From positions 213,843 to 277,842 of the forward strand of contig NZ_VKAA01000005.1 in the NCBI RefSeq assembly GCF_007096635.1: 64,000 nt of DNA, written 5' to 3'. Of this stretch, positions 26,888 to 33,821 are shown one piece after another (position 1 is the first letter of the stretch; every line of letters begins with the position of its first letter). A program made the position numbers and the translations under genes. The notes below the pieces were generated by a model that ran no database searches, had not been told where the DNA came from, and worked only from the letters and a program-made list of their open reading frames with translations. The stretch comes from Mycolicibacterium sp. 018/SC-01/001 (GTDB lineage Bacteria > Actinomycetota > Actinomycetes > Mycobacteriales > Mycobacteriaceae).

Positions 26888-27384
26888 TGGCGTACAGGCT
26901 GCACCGCCTCAACCAACTCCGCAGGGTCATTGGCTCCCGCCTGTTCGCGGTCCTCGACTCCGAAGGCGTGGTGTTCTTCCAATCCCTGGTGTACCTCCAT
27001 TTGGCTGTCGCGGGGGCGTACGGGCTCACCGTCGCTGGGGGGACACCGGAATCGTTGACTGAGGCGTTGGGTCCGCACATCGACACAGTCTGGCTGTGTC
27101 TGTGCATGGGCGGCACCATCTGCCTGTTGGGGAAAATCTTTTCCTCGAAACCGGACCGGAGACGGTACTGGGTCCACACCACCGGACTCCTACTTCAGTT
27201 CGCCGGCGACCTGTTAGCCCTCGGCGCATTCCTCGGATACGTGTTGGCCACTGTCCAGGACTCATCGTGGGGGAAAGCCCTCGTCGCGGTGTGGGTGTTC
27301 GCCTCCCTCGCGGAGTGCGCGTTCTTCCTGTGCTGGCGTGACCTGAGACGGTTCATCCAGGCCGAAAGGCGGGTGAGACGGTGA
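26887..27384 (+). CDS. Membrane protein of the lysis region
   Basis: A 165-residue protein with a basic N-terminus and about four membrane helices (LVYLHLAVAGAYGLTVAGG, TVWLCLCMGGTICLLG, LLLQFAGDLLALGAFLGYVL, ALVAVWVFASLAECAFFLC). GTG start touches the previous stop; the 3' end overlaps the next gene. Function unknown. Confidence 0.65.
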   Translation: MAYRLHRLNQLRRVIGSRLFAVLDSEGVVFFQSLVYLHLAVAGAYGLTVAGGTPESLTEALGPHIDTVWLCLCMGGTICLLGKIFSSKPDRRRYWVHTTGLLLQFAGDLLALGAFLGYVLATVQDSSWGKALVAVWVFASLAECAFFLCWRDLRRFIQAERRVRR

Positions 27385-27710
27385 ATCCCGCAGTCGCCAC
27401 CGTCATCGGCGCCCTAGTGGGCGGCGGGTTCGCCGTTGTAGTGGCCATCGTCAACGCCGCAGTAGGACGGGACGGCCGCCGAGCCGACATCGCCGATAAA
27501 GTGTCTCAGGCGTGGGACCCGGTGTTCGACCAAATCAACACGCAAGTCTCGGATTTGAAGAAGGAATGCAAGGACTGCCGGTCCGAGCTGAACGCAGTCA
27601 AACGCGCCCTGCGTCTGGTGATTCGGGCAGCAATTGTTCACGCCCCCCGCGACCCGGCAGTGGATGAAGCTATCAACGCTGCTCTGGATGTGTTGAACAG
27701 CAATGACTGA
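27381..27710 (+). CDS. Single-helix membrane protein of the lysis region
   Basis: A 109-residue protein. One N-terminal membrane helix (ATVIGALVGGGFAVVVAIVNA), then a charged helix that may form a coiled coil (KVSQAWDPVFDQINTQVSDL) with a C-x2-C. Topology resembles small phage lysis accessory proteins. GTG start overlaps the previous gene by 4 bases. Confidence 0.62.
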   Translation: MNPAVATVIGALVGGGFAVVVAIVNAAVGRDGRRADIADKVSQAWDPVFDQINTQVSDLKKECKDCRSELNAVKRALRLVIRAAIVHAPRDPAVDEAINAALDVLNSND

Positions 27711-27927
27711 CTGCGTCTGCGGCCACGGTAGAGGTGAGCATGTGGACGTTCTGATGTCGGTGCCGCTGGTCAATCCCAACCCGATATACGTCCTGCCGGG
27801 GTCGGTGTTCAACAACCACATCAACAGAACCCACCCAACAGCCACCTACGACAGCCAGCAATGCCCCTGCGGATGCAACCAATACGAGGCTGACGGTGAA
27901 GCTGGGTGCTTCAAACAGACAACGTGA
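27703..27927 (+). CDS. Small Cys-rich phage protein
   Basis: A 74-residue protein with C-x1-C, CPCGC and a lone C near the C-terminus, giving a possible zinc site. ATG 27703 overlaps the previous gene by 8 bases. Function unknown. Confidence 0.6.
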   Translation: MTDCVCGHGRGEHVDVLMSVPLVNPNPIYVLPGSVFNNHINRTHPTATYDSQQCPCGCNQYEADGEAGCFKQTT

Positions 27928-27961
27928 AGCACAAGGCTTCACCCAGTTGAAAGGGCCAATA

Positions 27962-28180
27962 GTGAGCCTGGACGACGAATACACCGACTACCTCACCAAA
28001 CCCCGCAAATGCAGGGTGTGCGGCTGGCTAGCCGTGCAGGACAAGCAGACGCAGGACTTCTTCAACCGGCGCGGCCCGGACAACGCCGCGAAAATGACGC
28101 GGTTCTGTCAAGAGAAACTCGACATGGACATCAAGGAAACCACGGTGCGTAGGCATTTCCGCGAGAACCATGTCGCTTGA
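27962..28180 (+). CDS. Small zinc-site phage protein
   Basis: About 72 residues from GTG 27962. CRVCGW and later FCQEKLD with RRHFRENH suggest a CxxC...C/H metal site. It overlaps the exonuclease start by 11 bases. It may bind nucleic acid; no family assigned. Confidence 0.6.
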   Translation: MSLDDEYTDYLTKPRKCRVCGWLAVQDKQTQDFFNRRGPDNAAKMTRFCQEKLDMDIKETTVRRHFRENHVA

Positions 28181-28997
28181 AGCTGAATTCGCCTCCTACG
28201 AGATGGCGGAGCAGGTCAGGAACCGGGTCCTCATTCTCGATGTCGAGCGGCTTCCCGGTATCACCCGCCAATTCTGGTGGGACAGAAAAGACCTCCAACG
28301 CCGCTACATCTCCTACGAGGACGTGGAACGCCATCCCCGCACGACGATTGTGTGTGCCAAGTGGTACGACCGCCCCGAAGTCATCCAGCTCGCCGAGTGG
28401 GATAAGGGAGGCCGGAAGCAGTTCCTCCGCAAGGTGCACCGTCTGCTCGAGCAGGCTGATATCGTGTGTGGCCACTTCATCAGCGAGGCTGATATACCTT
28501 GGCTCAAGGGCGATATGCACATCGAAGCAGGGTTGCCCCCGCTCCCACCTTTTAAGGTAGTCGACACGTTGAAAGTGTTGCGGCAGCAGTTCAAATCGGG
28601 TGCCCCGTTCAAGAGTTTGGATGCGTTCTGTCAAATCGCCGGCATTCCCGCGAAGACCGACAAGTACGACCGTCACGCGATGGAGCGGGCTGTCACGGAC
28701 AAGTCGGTGGAGGACCGTGAACGGCTGGTGGCCTACTGCACGGGTGACGTCCTAGCGACTCAGGGTTTGTACGATTTTCTACGGCCCTATATCCCCAACC
28801 ACCCTGCGCTGTTTGTGGACGGCAAGGACAAGCTGACGGTCTGTAATCGCTGTGGCCACGACACGGAACCCACGGCGAAACGGTATGTCGCCAACGTCCT
28901 CACCTATTCCATGCGTAAGTGTGTGCGCTGCGACGGCTACTCCCGGTTAAGCATCGAGCCGGAGAGAATCTCCGCAATGAGGGGCGTCGGCGCGTGA
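28170..28997 (+). CDS. DnaQ-like exonuclease with C-terminal zinc ribbon
   Basis: A 275-residue protein. RNase H-fold exonuclease motifs: DVE in ILDVERLPG (Exo I, about residue 24), GHFISEADIPWL (Exo II) and YCTGDVLAT (Exo III, YxxxD). A C-terminal zinc ribbon (about 227-265) has CNRCG and CVRCDG. It probably degrades or trims DNA ends during phage replication or recombination. It is followed 3 bases later by an endonuclease VII gene. Confidence 0.75.
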   Translation: MSLEAEFASYEMAEQVRNRVLILDVERLPGITRQFWWDRKDLQRRYISYEDVERHPRTTIVCAKWYDRPEVIQLAEWDKGGRKQFLRKVHRLLEQADIVCGHFISEADIPWLKGDMHIEAGLPPLPPFKVVDTLKVLRQQFKSGAPFKSLDAFCQIAGIPAKTDKYDRHAMERAVTDKSVEDRERLVAYCTGDVLATQGLYDFLRPYIPNHPALFVDGKDKLTVCNRCGHDTEPTAKRYVANVLTYSMRKCVRCDGYSRLSIEPERISAMRGVGA

Positions 28998-29000
28998 GGC

Positions 29001-29627
29001 ATGGCCGGCGAAGAACTTCGTCCCATCCGGACTTCCAACTACGAGCGTCTTGGAACATGCACTTTCGAGGGGTGCGCCTACATCATGCGCAGCAAGCATC
29101 TGCAGCTGTGCAGTGGGCACATCTCGCAGCACTTGGCTGGTGTAGAGCTATCTCCCCTGAAGCAGCGAATCCCATGCGAAGCCCGCGACGAACACGGCAA
29201 CAAATGGTGTTATGGCTGCGACACATGGAAGCCGGAGTCGGCGTTCTCAAAGGGAAGCGGCAAGAGGGATGGGTTACAGCCGAGGTGCAAAGCCTGCGCC
29301 AAGGCTCTTTACAACCACATCGCTGCCGATGTCCGCGCGGCCAATCGCAAGATCAAGTACGGGCTGAGCCCAGAGGCATTCCATGCCCTGTTGGAAAGCC
29401 AAGATGGTCGCTGCGCTATCTGCGGAACCGACAATCCAGGTAACAGGTTTTGGGCTGTCGACCATGGCCACTCTTGCTGTCCTGGCGAGTACTCCTGCGG
29501 AGACTGCGTGCGGGGAATCCTATGCAGCTATTGCAATCCCGGCCTGGGCTGGTTCAAGGACGACCCGGAGAACCTGCGGCGAGCCATCGCATACCTGGAG
29601 GGCTTTCGCTTAAAGAAGGCGGCGTGA
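29001..29627 (+). CDS. Recombination endonuclease VII-like HNH nuclease
   Basis: A 208-residue protein. Zinc Cys pairs (CYGC/CKAC, about 72-100) precede the endonuclease VII core: YGLSPEAFHALLESQDGRCA, CGTDNPG, AVDHGHSC and GILCSYCNPGLGWFKDD. T4 endonuclease VII resolves branched DNA; phage homologues often lie near replication genes. The pairing with the exonuclease suggests DNA processing. Its GC content appears lower than its neighbours. Confidence 0.82.
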   Translation: MAGEELRPIRTSNYERLGTCTFEGCAYIMRSKHLQLCSGHISQHLAGVELSPLKQRIPCEARDEHGNKWCYGCDTWKPESAFSKGSGKRDGLQPRCKACAKALYNHIAADVRAANRKIKYGLSPEAFHALLESQDGRCAICGTDNPGNRFWAVDHGHSCCPGEYSCGDCVRGILCSYCNPGLGWFKDDPENLRRAIAYLEGFRLKKAA

Positions 29628-29638
29628 AAGGCGTGTAG

Positions 29639-29860
29639 ATGGAACCAGTTCGGCAAGCCTTGCAAGAAATTCTGGACCAAGCCGGAGACGGTTGGCAGCT
29701 GTCCCATTTCGTTGTCGCTGTCGGGTTGGAGCGTGTCACCACGGAGGGTGTTGTGGAGACGACGCCGTGGTGGCTGGCCCCGAAAGGACAGGCCTAATAC
29801 GTCTCGGATGGGTTGCTGCTTGCTGTGGAAGAGATGCGGTCAGCGATTGAAACCGAATGA
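29639..29860 (+). pseudogene. Small phage gene split by an in-frame TAA
   Basis: ATG 29639 opens a 52-residue frame ending WWLAPKGQA at a TAA (29795-29797). The same frame continues after the stop for 20 sense codons (YVSDGLLLAVEEMRSAIETE) to TGA 29858-29860. That TGA overlaps the next gene's ATG (ATGA), like the other junctions in this operon. The original gene therefore probably ran to 29860 (73 residues) and carries a nonsense mutation. Alternatively the 52-residue product is the native form. Confidence 0.5.
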
Positions 29861-29973
29861 GCGCCATCAAGGGTGACCCCGACATTGAGCGCGGCATGGG
29901 TGTCATCGTCGTGGTGATTGCTGTCGGGTTCGCCCTGCTGTTCACCTATCTTGCATGTCGGGGAGCGTTCTAA
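29857..29973 (+). CDS. 38-residue single-span membrane protein
   Basis: A charged N-terminus (MSAIKGDPDIERG) followed by one membrane helix (VIVVVIAVGFALLFTYLA). ATG overlaps the stop of the preceding frame. A strong terminator follows after 25 bases, so it ends the transcription unit. Function unknown. Confidence 0.55.
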   Translation: MSAIKGDPDIERGMGVIVVVIAVGFALLFTYLACRGAF

Positions 29974-29998
29974 CCCCGGCTTATAACTCTTGATAGGT

Positions 29999-30035
29999 CG
30001 CCCCGTTGAACTTCGGTTCAGCGGGGCGGCTTTTT
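29999..30035 (+). terminator. Strong intrinsic terminator in the prophage
   Basis: A stem of about 13 bp (including one G-T pair) closed by a TTCG tetraloop is followed by CTTTTTCG. It ends the lysis/nuclease transcription unit and separates it from the small-gene block that begins at 30133. Confidence 0.9.
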
Positions 30036-30132
30036 CGTGTTTCCGGGGATAGACTGGTGCGGAACCCGCCGGGGTGCAGCAACACTCCCGGCAGGCCCCT
30101 GACCCAACTCGAGTAGACCGAGAAAGGCTGAG

Positions 30133-30393
30133 ATGAAGGATATCGCCACCCGGCCGACTGCCGAATTTGAGGCAGCCACCCCAAACCCCGGGCATTCGGC
30201 GCTCATTGACAAACTGGAAGAGATTAACCGAAACATTCTGGACGAGGCCAGCCGCATTGGCGGACGGTCCCATGGCTCACTGTTAGGCGAGGCTGCGGGG
30301 GTGCGTTTAGCCCTGTGGTTCGTCCGTGAAGCCATGGAGGCGTGTACTTGCGAGTGGAATCCGGCTTGTCCTGAGCACGGTGTCACCGGGTAG
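30133..30393 (+). CDS. Small phage protein, unknown
   Basis: An 86-residue protein. AGAAAGG lies before the ATG. The middle (HSALIDKLEEINRNILDEAS) is helical; the C-terminus has CTCEWNPACPEHG, a possible metal site. First gene after the terminator at 30035. No family recognised. Confidence 0.65.
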   Translation: MKDIATRPTAEFEAATPNPGHSALIDKLEEINRNILDEASRIGGRSHGSLLGEAAGVRLALWFVREAMEACTCEWNPACPEHGVTG

Positions 30394-30404
30394 TAAGGCG
30401 GCTG

Positions 30405-30650
30405 ATGAGTGAGCAAATGATGGGCGAGTTCAGGAAAGCCAAGTCCCGCGCCCAGAATACTCCAGAGGGCAAGCGTCCAGTGATTACGTTGGCGGCGCAG
30501 GTAACCCGCAGGGCGGAACTATCAGCCCGGCGCGGCCATGGGGATGAGGGCGACCCACGCCTCCCTGTTGCATGCAATGCGATGTATGACAGCTTCGCTG
30601 AGAAACTTCGCGGGCTAACGGATTCGGTGCGGGAGATGGAGCAGCAGTGA
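30405..30650 (+). CDS. Small phage protein, unknown
   Basis: An 81-residue basic protein from ATG 30405. A Lys/Arg-rich first half and an amphipathic C-terminal helix (FAEKLRGLTDSVREMEQQ). The stop overlaps the next GTG start. Function unknown. Confidence 0.6.
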   Translation: MSEQMMGEFRKAKSRAQNTPEGKRPVITLAAQVTRRAELSARRGHGDEGDPRLPVACNAMYDSFAEKLRGLTDSVREMEQQ

Positions 30651-30799
30651 GCCGCATCGAGTGGGGTGACTCAACCTGGCGCATCCACGACCACATCGTG
30701 GACACCGATGGTCGACGCTGGCTGTTCTTTCGCCGGTGGGGTGTTGACCATGACTACATGGTGAGTGCTGACGTTTTCGCAGGGGAGCAGCAGCAGTGA
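30647..30799 (+). CDS. 50-residue phage protein, unknown
   Basis: GTG 30647 overlaps the previous stop (GTGA), and the stop overlaps the next GTG (30796). The sequence is Trp/Asp-rich (WGDSTWRIHDHIVDTDGRRW) with a beta-like pattern. Function unknown. Confidence 0.55.
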   Translation: MSRIEWGDSTWRIHDHIVDTDGRRWLFFRRWGVDHDYMVSADVFAGEQQQ

Positions 30800-31029
30800 G
30801 CGGCGAGCTGCCCTGCCACGCATACGGATGGCGACCTGACCGGCACCACATCGCTGAGCGGTTCCGTGAGGGCTTCTTCCAGGTCTACTGCTCTTGCGGC
30901 TGGGTAACGAACGCTTGGTACACCGAGCGCATAGACGCTTGGGTGGAAGCACTTGACCATCACCCACAGGCGCCGAACATGTACGAGGCGTACATCAACC
31001 ACACCTACCGACCAACCGTCACTTTCTGA
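30796..31029 (+). CDS. Small phage protein, unknown
   Basis: A 77-residue Trp/His/Tyr-rich protein with a YCSCGW motif. GTG start overlaps the upstream stop. Its C-CxC and His residues could bind metal. Function unknown. Confidence 0.58.
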   Translation: MSGELPCHAYGWRPDRHHIAERFREGFFQVYCSCGWVTNAWYTERIDAWVEALDHHPQAPNMYEAYINHTYRPTVTF

Positions 31030-31069
31030 CGGTCGTGTCAGTCGGGTTTGCTGTCGTCTAGACCATACG

Positions 31070-31363
31070 ATGGTGTTTGTGGCCCGCGTCAGGCTGAAAC
31101 TGTGCACCGGGGACGTTGCGATTTTGGTGGGCGTCGCCGCAATCGCCTGTTACGAGAAGATAGTCCGCAACGACTCCGACCTCATCTCCAACCGGGTGTC
31201 CGCCTACAGGAAACATCGGGCGGGGAGAGTGGTAGCCGACGTCGTCATCCTCGCCACCGCACTGCATTTGAGCGAGACGCTGCCCTGCGACCTGGACCCG
31301 TATCACTGGTTGATGCGTTGGGTACGGAAAACGTCGGAAGCCCTTGACTCCCCACCTGAATAA
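31070..31363 (+). CDS. Small phage membrane protein
   Basis: A 97-residue protein from ATG 31070 with two hydrophobic stretches (DVAILVGVAAIACYE, VVADVVILATALHLSETLP) separated by a basic loop. The pattern of an N-terminal helix, a central basic loop and TALHL...LP looks familiar from mycobacteriophage membrane proteins of unknown role. Its end overlaps the operator-like palindrome at 31358. Confidence 0.58.
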   Translation: MVFVARVRLKLCTGDVAILVGVAAIACYEKIVRNDSDLISNRVSAYRKHRAGRVVADVVILATALHLSETLPCDLDPYHWLMRWVRKTSEALDSPPE

Positions 31364-31379
31364 ACGGTATCGTTTATTC
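31358..31379. promoter_or_regulatory. Operator-like palindrome before the RHH gene
   Basis: Arms GAATAAACG and CGTTTATTC, perfectly complementary, flank a GTAT centre. The site ends one base before the ATG of the ribbon-helix-helix gene, and a TTGACT lies 15 bases upstream of it. This is the expected place for autoregulation. An identical half-site lies near attL (16713-16721). Confidence 0.65.
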
Positions 31380-31541
31380 ATGACCCCAGCAGGACGCCCT
31401 GAAATAGGGCAACCCATCAACATCCGCTTGGGGAACGAATTGCTCGCCGAGGTCGACGCATTCGCCGAGACCGAGGGCATTAAGCGTGCTGAGGCCATCC
31501 GGCAATTGGTGCAACGAGGACTGCGAAGGAACAAACGATGA
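31380..31541 (+). CDS. Ribbon-helix-helix DNA-binding protein
   Basis: A 53-residue protein. INIRLGNELLAEVDAFAET forms the beta strand and first helix, and GIKRAEAIRQLVQRGL the second helix of a CopG/Arc-type RHH fold. It binds DNA as a dimer in this family. The start ATG 31380 directly follows a palindrome; an in-frame TTG at 31344 is an alternative. It overlaps the next gene by 4 bases. It could be a phage repressor, excision factor or antitoxin; context favours autoregulation. Confidence 0.75.
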   Translation: MTPAGRPEIGQPINIRLGNELLAEVDAFAETEGIKRAEAIRQLVQRGLRRNKR

Positions 31542-31714
31542 AGATTGCAATTGAGGTGCCCGACGACCCCAGCATGGTTTCGCGGTACTTGGCAGAGGTA
31601 GCAGAGGCGATAGCCGCCGGACGCCGTGAGGGTTACGCCGACTTCCACACGAACTGGAAAGCGGTCGATGGTTGCGAGCATCGTTCCTGCACCCCCCAAC
31701 AGCCGATACCCTGA
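31538..31714 (+). CDS. 58-residue protein coupled to the RHH gene
   Basis: ATG 31538 overlaps the RHH stop. Sequence: a strand (KIAIEVPDD), an amphipathic helix (SRYLAEVAEAIAAGRREGYA) and a C-terminal CEHRSC. Directly coupled to a RHH gene, it could be a toxin-like partner, but no toxin motif is visible. Function unknown. Confidence 0.5.
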   Translation: MKIAIEVPDDPSMVSRYLAEVAEAIAAGRREGYADFHTNWKAVDGCEHRSCTPQQPIP

Positions 31715-31742
31715 TTAAAGACGCAGCAGCATAGGAGAAGCC

Positions 31743-32051
31743 ATGACGACCCCTGAACACATCTGCGGGTGGACGCTTCCGTCCGGGCGGGCAATCCGCC
31801 CATCTGAGTGCGCGGCCTGCGTCCCGGCAAAGCCGTACGACCCGCCTATCAGTATCGTGATGGACCGGCAGGCCACGATGCACAAAGCCCATCAGGCCAA
31901 CGGCTCCGTCATCGAGTTCGACCCGCCCTTTACCGCGTCTCCCGGTGAGTCCATAACGCCGTTCGGGGACCTCATCCGCGTGTACGACACCGATGGGGCT
32001 GTGCGTCTGGAGTATCAGCGTCGTGGCGACAAGTACGTGCCGGTCGGTTAG
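31743..32051 (+). CDS. Small phage protein, unknown
   Basis: A 102-residue protein with C-terminal beta-rich sequence (LIRVYDTDGAVRLEYQRRGD) and two Cys near the N-terminus. GGAGAAGCC lies before the ATG. No family recognised. Confidence 0.6.
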   Translation: MTTPEHICGWTLPSGRAIRPSECAACVPAKPYDPPISIVMDRQATMHKAHQANGSVIEFDPPFTASPGESITPFGDLIRVYDTDGAVRLEYQRRGDKYVPVG

Positions 32052-32113
32052 CGGCATAGAGGAGCAGAACGCGGCGAGGTCGACTCCCTCGACATCGAAT
32101 ACTGGCGTTCGGT

Positions 32114-32203
32114 CTAGCGCCTCCGCCACCAAAGCCAGACGCCGACCACTATCAGGGCTAGCGCCCCGAGCGGTATCACCAGCTCGCGTTCTTCCTTGCT
32201 CAT
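32114..32203 (-). CDS. 29-residue membrane peptide, reverse strand
   Basis: A short frame MSKEERELVIPLGALALIVV plus VGVWLW-type helix end and RRR tail: one membrane helix flanked by charged ends, positive inside. It lies in a gap of plus-strand genes. GGGGCAGAG precedes the ATG. Composition suggests it may be real, but it is very short. Confidence 0.35.
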   Translation of the reverse strand: MSKEERELVIPLGALALIVVGVWLWWRRR

Positions 32204-32287
32204 CTCTGCCCCCACTCTGCCCCGCAGGGTGGGGGCTTCAGTCTGTTCTATCGGGTGTTTGTCGGTGCTGTCTCTAGAATCCGTGGT

Positions 32288-32557
32288 ATGGCCGTGGGTG
32301 ACCTTCATGAAACCCGGAAGGGCTGGGCGGTCGAAGCACCCAAGTTCTGCCACAACCTCCACCCACTGAAGCCGGGGAATGTGACGGTGGGTCGGGAAGC
32401 CTGCACCGCCCACACCGGAGGCCACCTGGTGTGGTTCTGCCGGCGCTGCTCGGATGTCACTTATAGTCCGCCGACGGACCCTTTATGCACGGTGGTGAAC
32501 GGGCCAGCCCAAGTCAGGAACAGCTACACCGGCAGCGCGGTCACCGGAAATACCTGA
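32288..32557 (+). CDS. Small zinc-binding-like phage protein
   Basis: An 89-residue protein from ATG 32288. CHNLHPL, CTAHTGGH and WFCRRCSD form a Cys/His pattern typical of small zinc proteins of mycobacteriophages. It lies just upstream of the integrase gene. Function unknown. Confidence 0.62.
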   Translation: MAVGDLHETRKGWAVEAPKFCHNLHPLKPGNVTVGREACTAHTGGHLVWFCRRCSDVTYSPPTDPLCTVVNGPAQVRNSYTGSAVTGNT

Positions 32558-32563
32558 ATCCAG

Positions 32564-32579
32564 GTTCTACCCTTAGAAC
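32564..32579. promoter_or_regulatory. Inverted repeat abutting the integrase start
   Basis: GTTCTA and TAGAAC flank CCCT and end at the base before the integrase ATG (32580). There is no room for a normal ribosome site, so the transcript may be leaderless or the repeat may be a binding site that blocks initiation. Confidence 0.45.
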
Positions 32580-33764
32580 ATGGCTGGACGACCACCTCTC
32601 CGCATCGGGCAGCACGGAAAAATCACCCGGAAGCAGATAGAACCCAACGTCTGGATAGCGCGCTGCCGGTTCCGTGACTACGACGGGGTGACCCGTCTGG
32701 TGGAGCGCCGGAGCCCGAAAGCGGACCAGCGGGGGAAGCTGGCGGAGGACGTGTTGGTGGAGGCGTTGGCGAAGCGCCGGCCGCCGGGAACGTCGGGCAC
32801 CATCACGATGCTCACCCCGTTGGCGGATTTGGTGTCGCAGCATCTTGAGATGATTGAACGCTCTGCTTCCCCGGCGACGATGACGACGTACCGGAGCGCA
32901 GAAAGAAACTTGCTGAAGTACACCCAGTCGCTCCGGGTGGGGGAGGCGACCCCAGGCAGGCTGAACGCCGTCATCGTGTCCCTGCAGGACGCTCACGGCT
33001 CAAATATGGCGCGCCACGGACGCACCCTCCTGCGGGCTGCCATGCAGATAGCCGTCATGGACGACGTGCTGGACGCCAACCCCGTCAAGGAAGTGTCCAG
33101 GATTGAATCCGACGGGGAAGTCACCGGTGCCCCCGCCCTGGACTCTCAACAGATGCGAGACCTACTGACGTTGTTGAGGGCGTCGGAGATGTGCCGAAAG
33201 GCCGACTTGACCGACCCCATCATCGTGCTCATGGGAACCGGCTTCCGCCGCTCCGAATTGCTGGCCTTGCGTTGGGAGGACTACGACGACCAGACGGGGG
33301 AGATGACGACCCGCGGGAAGGTGGTGCGGGTGTCCGGGCAGGGGTTGAAGCGGTTCGACACCGGTAAGACGAAATCGTCCATCCGCACCGTCACCCTTCC
33401 GGGCTTCGCCATCGCGGCCCTTCGGGACCGGAAAGCGAACAAGTCGGACTGGCGGGGCGACTCCAAGTACATCTTCCCCGCCACCAACGGCAACCTCCGG
33501 GACCCGGACAACTTCAACAAGCAGTGGAGGAAAGTCCGCGACGCGCTCGGGGTGCCGGATGTCACCTCCCACAGCTTCCGCAAGTCCGTGGCGACCATCA
33601 TCGACGACAACGGACTGTCCGCCCGCATCGGCGCCGACCAACTTGGCCACCGAAAAGTCTCCATGACTCAAGACCGGTACATGAAGCGCGGCAAAACCCA
33701 CCCCATCGTGGCGGACCTGCTTGACCAGGCAGTTTCACCTCATTCATTACCGTCGAATAAATGA
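32580..33764 (+). CDS. int: Tyrosine integrase of the prophage
   Basis: A 394-residue site-specific recombinase. An N-terminal arm-binding region and a core-binding helical domain (about 85-190) precede the catalytic domain: first Arg in GTGFRRSELLALRWED, Lys-bearing beta region (TGKTKSSIRTV), HSFRKS, LGHRKVSMTQDRY with the nucleophile Tyr. It would catalyse recombination between attP and the tRNA-Lys attB. It ends 18 bases before the attR core. No excisionase is recognisable. Confidence 0.93.
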   Translation: MAGRPPLRIGQHGKITRKQIEPNVWIARCRFRDYDGVTRLVERRSPKADQRGKLAEDVLVEALAKRRPPGTSGTITMLTPLADLVSQHLEMIERSASPATMTTYRSAERNLLKYTQSLRVGEATPGRLNAVIVSLQDAHGSNMARHGRTLLRAAMQIAVMDDVLDANPVKEVSRIESDGEVTGAPALDSQQMRDLLTLLRASEMCRKADLTDPIIVLMGTGFRRSELLALRWEDYDDQTGEMTTRGKVVRVSGQGLKRFDTGKTKSSIRTVTLPGFAIAALRDRKANKSDWRGDSKYIFPATNGNLRDPDNFNKQWRKVRDALGVPDVTSHSFRKSVATIIDDNGLSARIGADQLGHRKVSMTQDRYMKRGKTHPIVADLLDQAVSPHSLPSNK

Positions 33765-33782
33765 TGGTTTGACCCTTCAATA

Positions 33783-33821
33783 TGTGCCCCCACCAGGGCT
33801 CGAACCTGGGACCTGCGGATT
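33783..33821. repeat. attR core: 39-bp direct repeat within tRNA-Lys
   Basis: Identical to 16551-16589. Here the repeat forms the 3' part of the intact tRNA-Lys, so the phage attP supplied the restored tRNA end. Confidence 0.93.

Larger units (their letters stand above)
16551..33821. mobile_element. Defective mycobacteriophage-type prophage in tRNA-Lys (about 17.2 kb)
   Basis: Bounded by 39-bp direct repeats derived from tRNA-Lys. A tyrosine integrase lies directly inside attR. Content: end of the tail module, esterases, LysA/LysB, small membrane proteins, exonuclease, endonuclease VII, many tightly overlapped small genes and a ribbon-helix-helix regulator. Genes for terminase, portal, capsid, tail tube, tape measure and replication are missing. 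In an integrated phage of this layout they would lie between attL and the tail genes, so a deletion of the right arm plus structural left arm is inferred. The element looks less GC-rich than its flanks. Confidence 0.92.

Noticed and set aside
16551..33821. Insertion sequences or transposons in the element
   Set aside because: No transposase-like protein or terminal inverted repeats seen; mobility is explained by the tyrosine integrase and att sites.
16551..33821. Phage-inducible satellite rather than a deleted prophage
   Set aside because: No capsid-size, packaging-interference or satellite regulator genes were seen, and the gene order equals the tail-to-integrase part of ordinary mycobacteriophages; deletion is simpler, though not proven.
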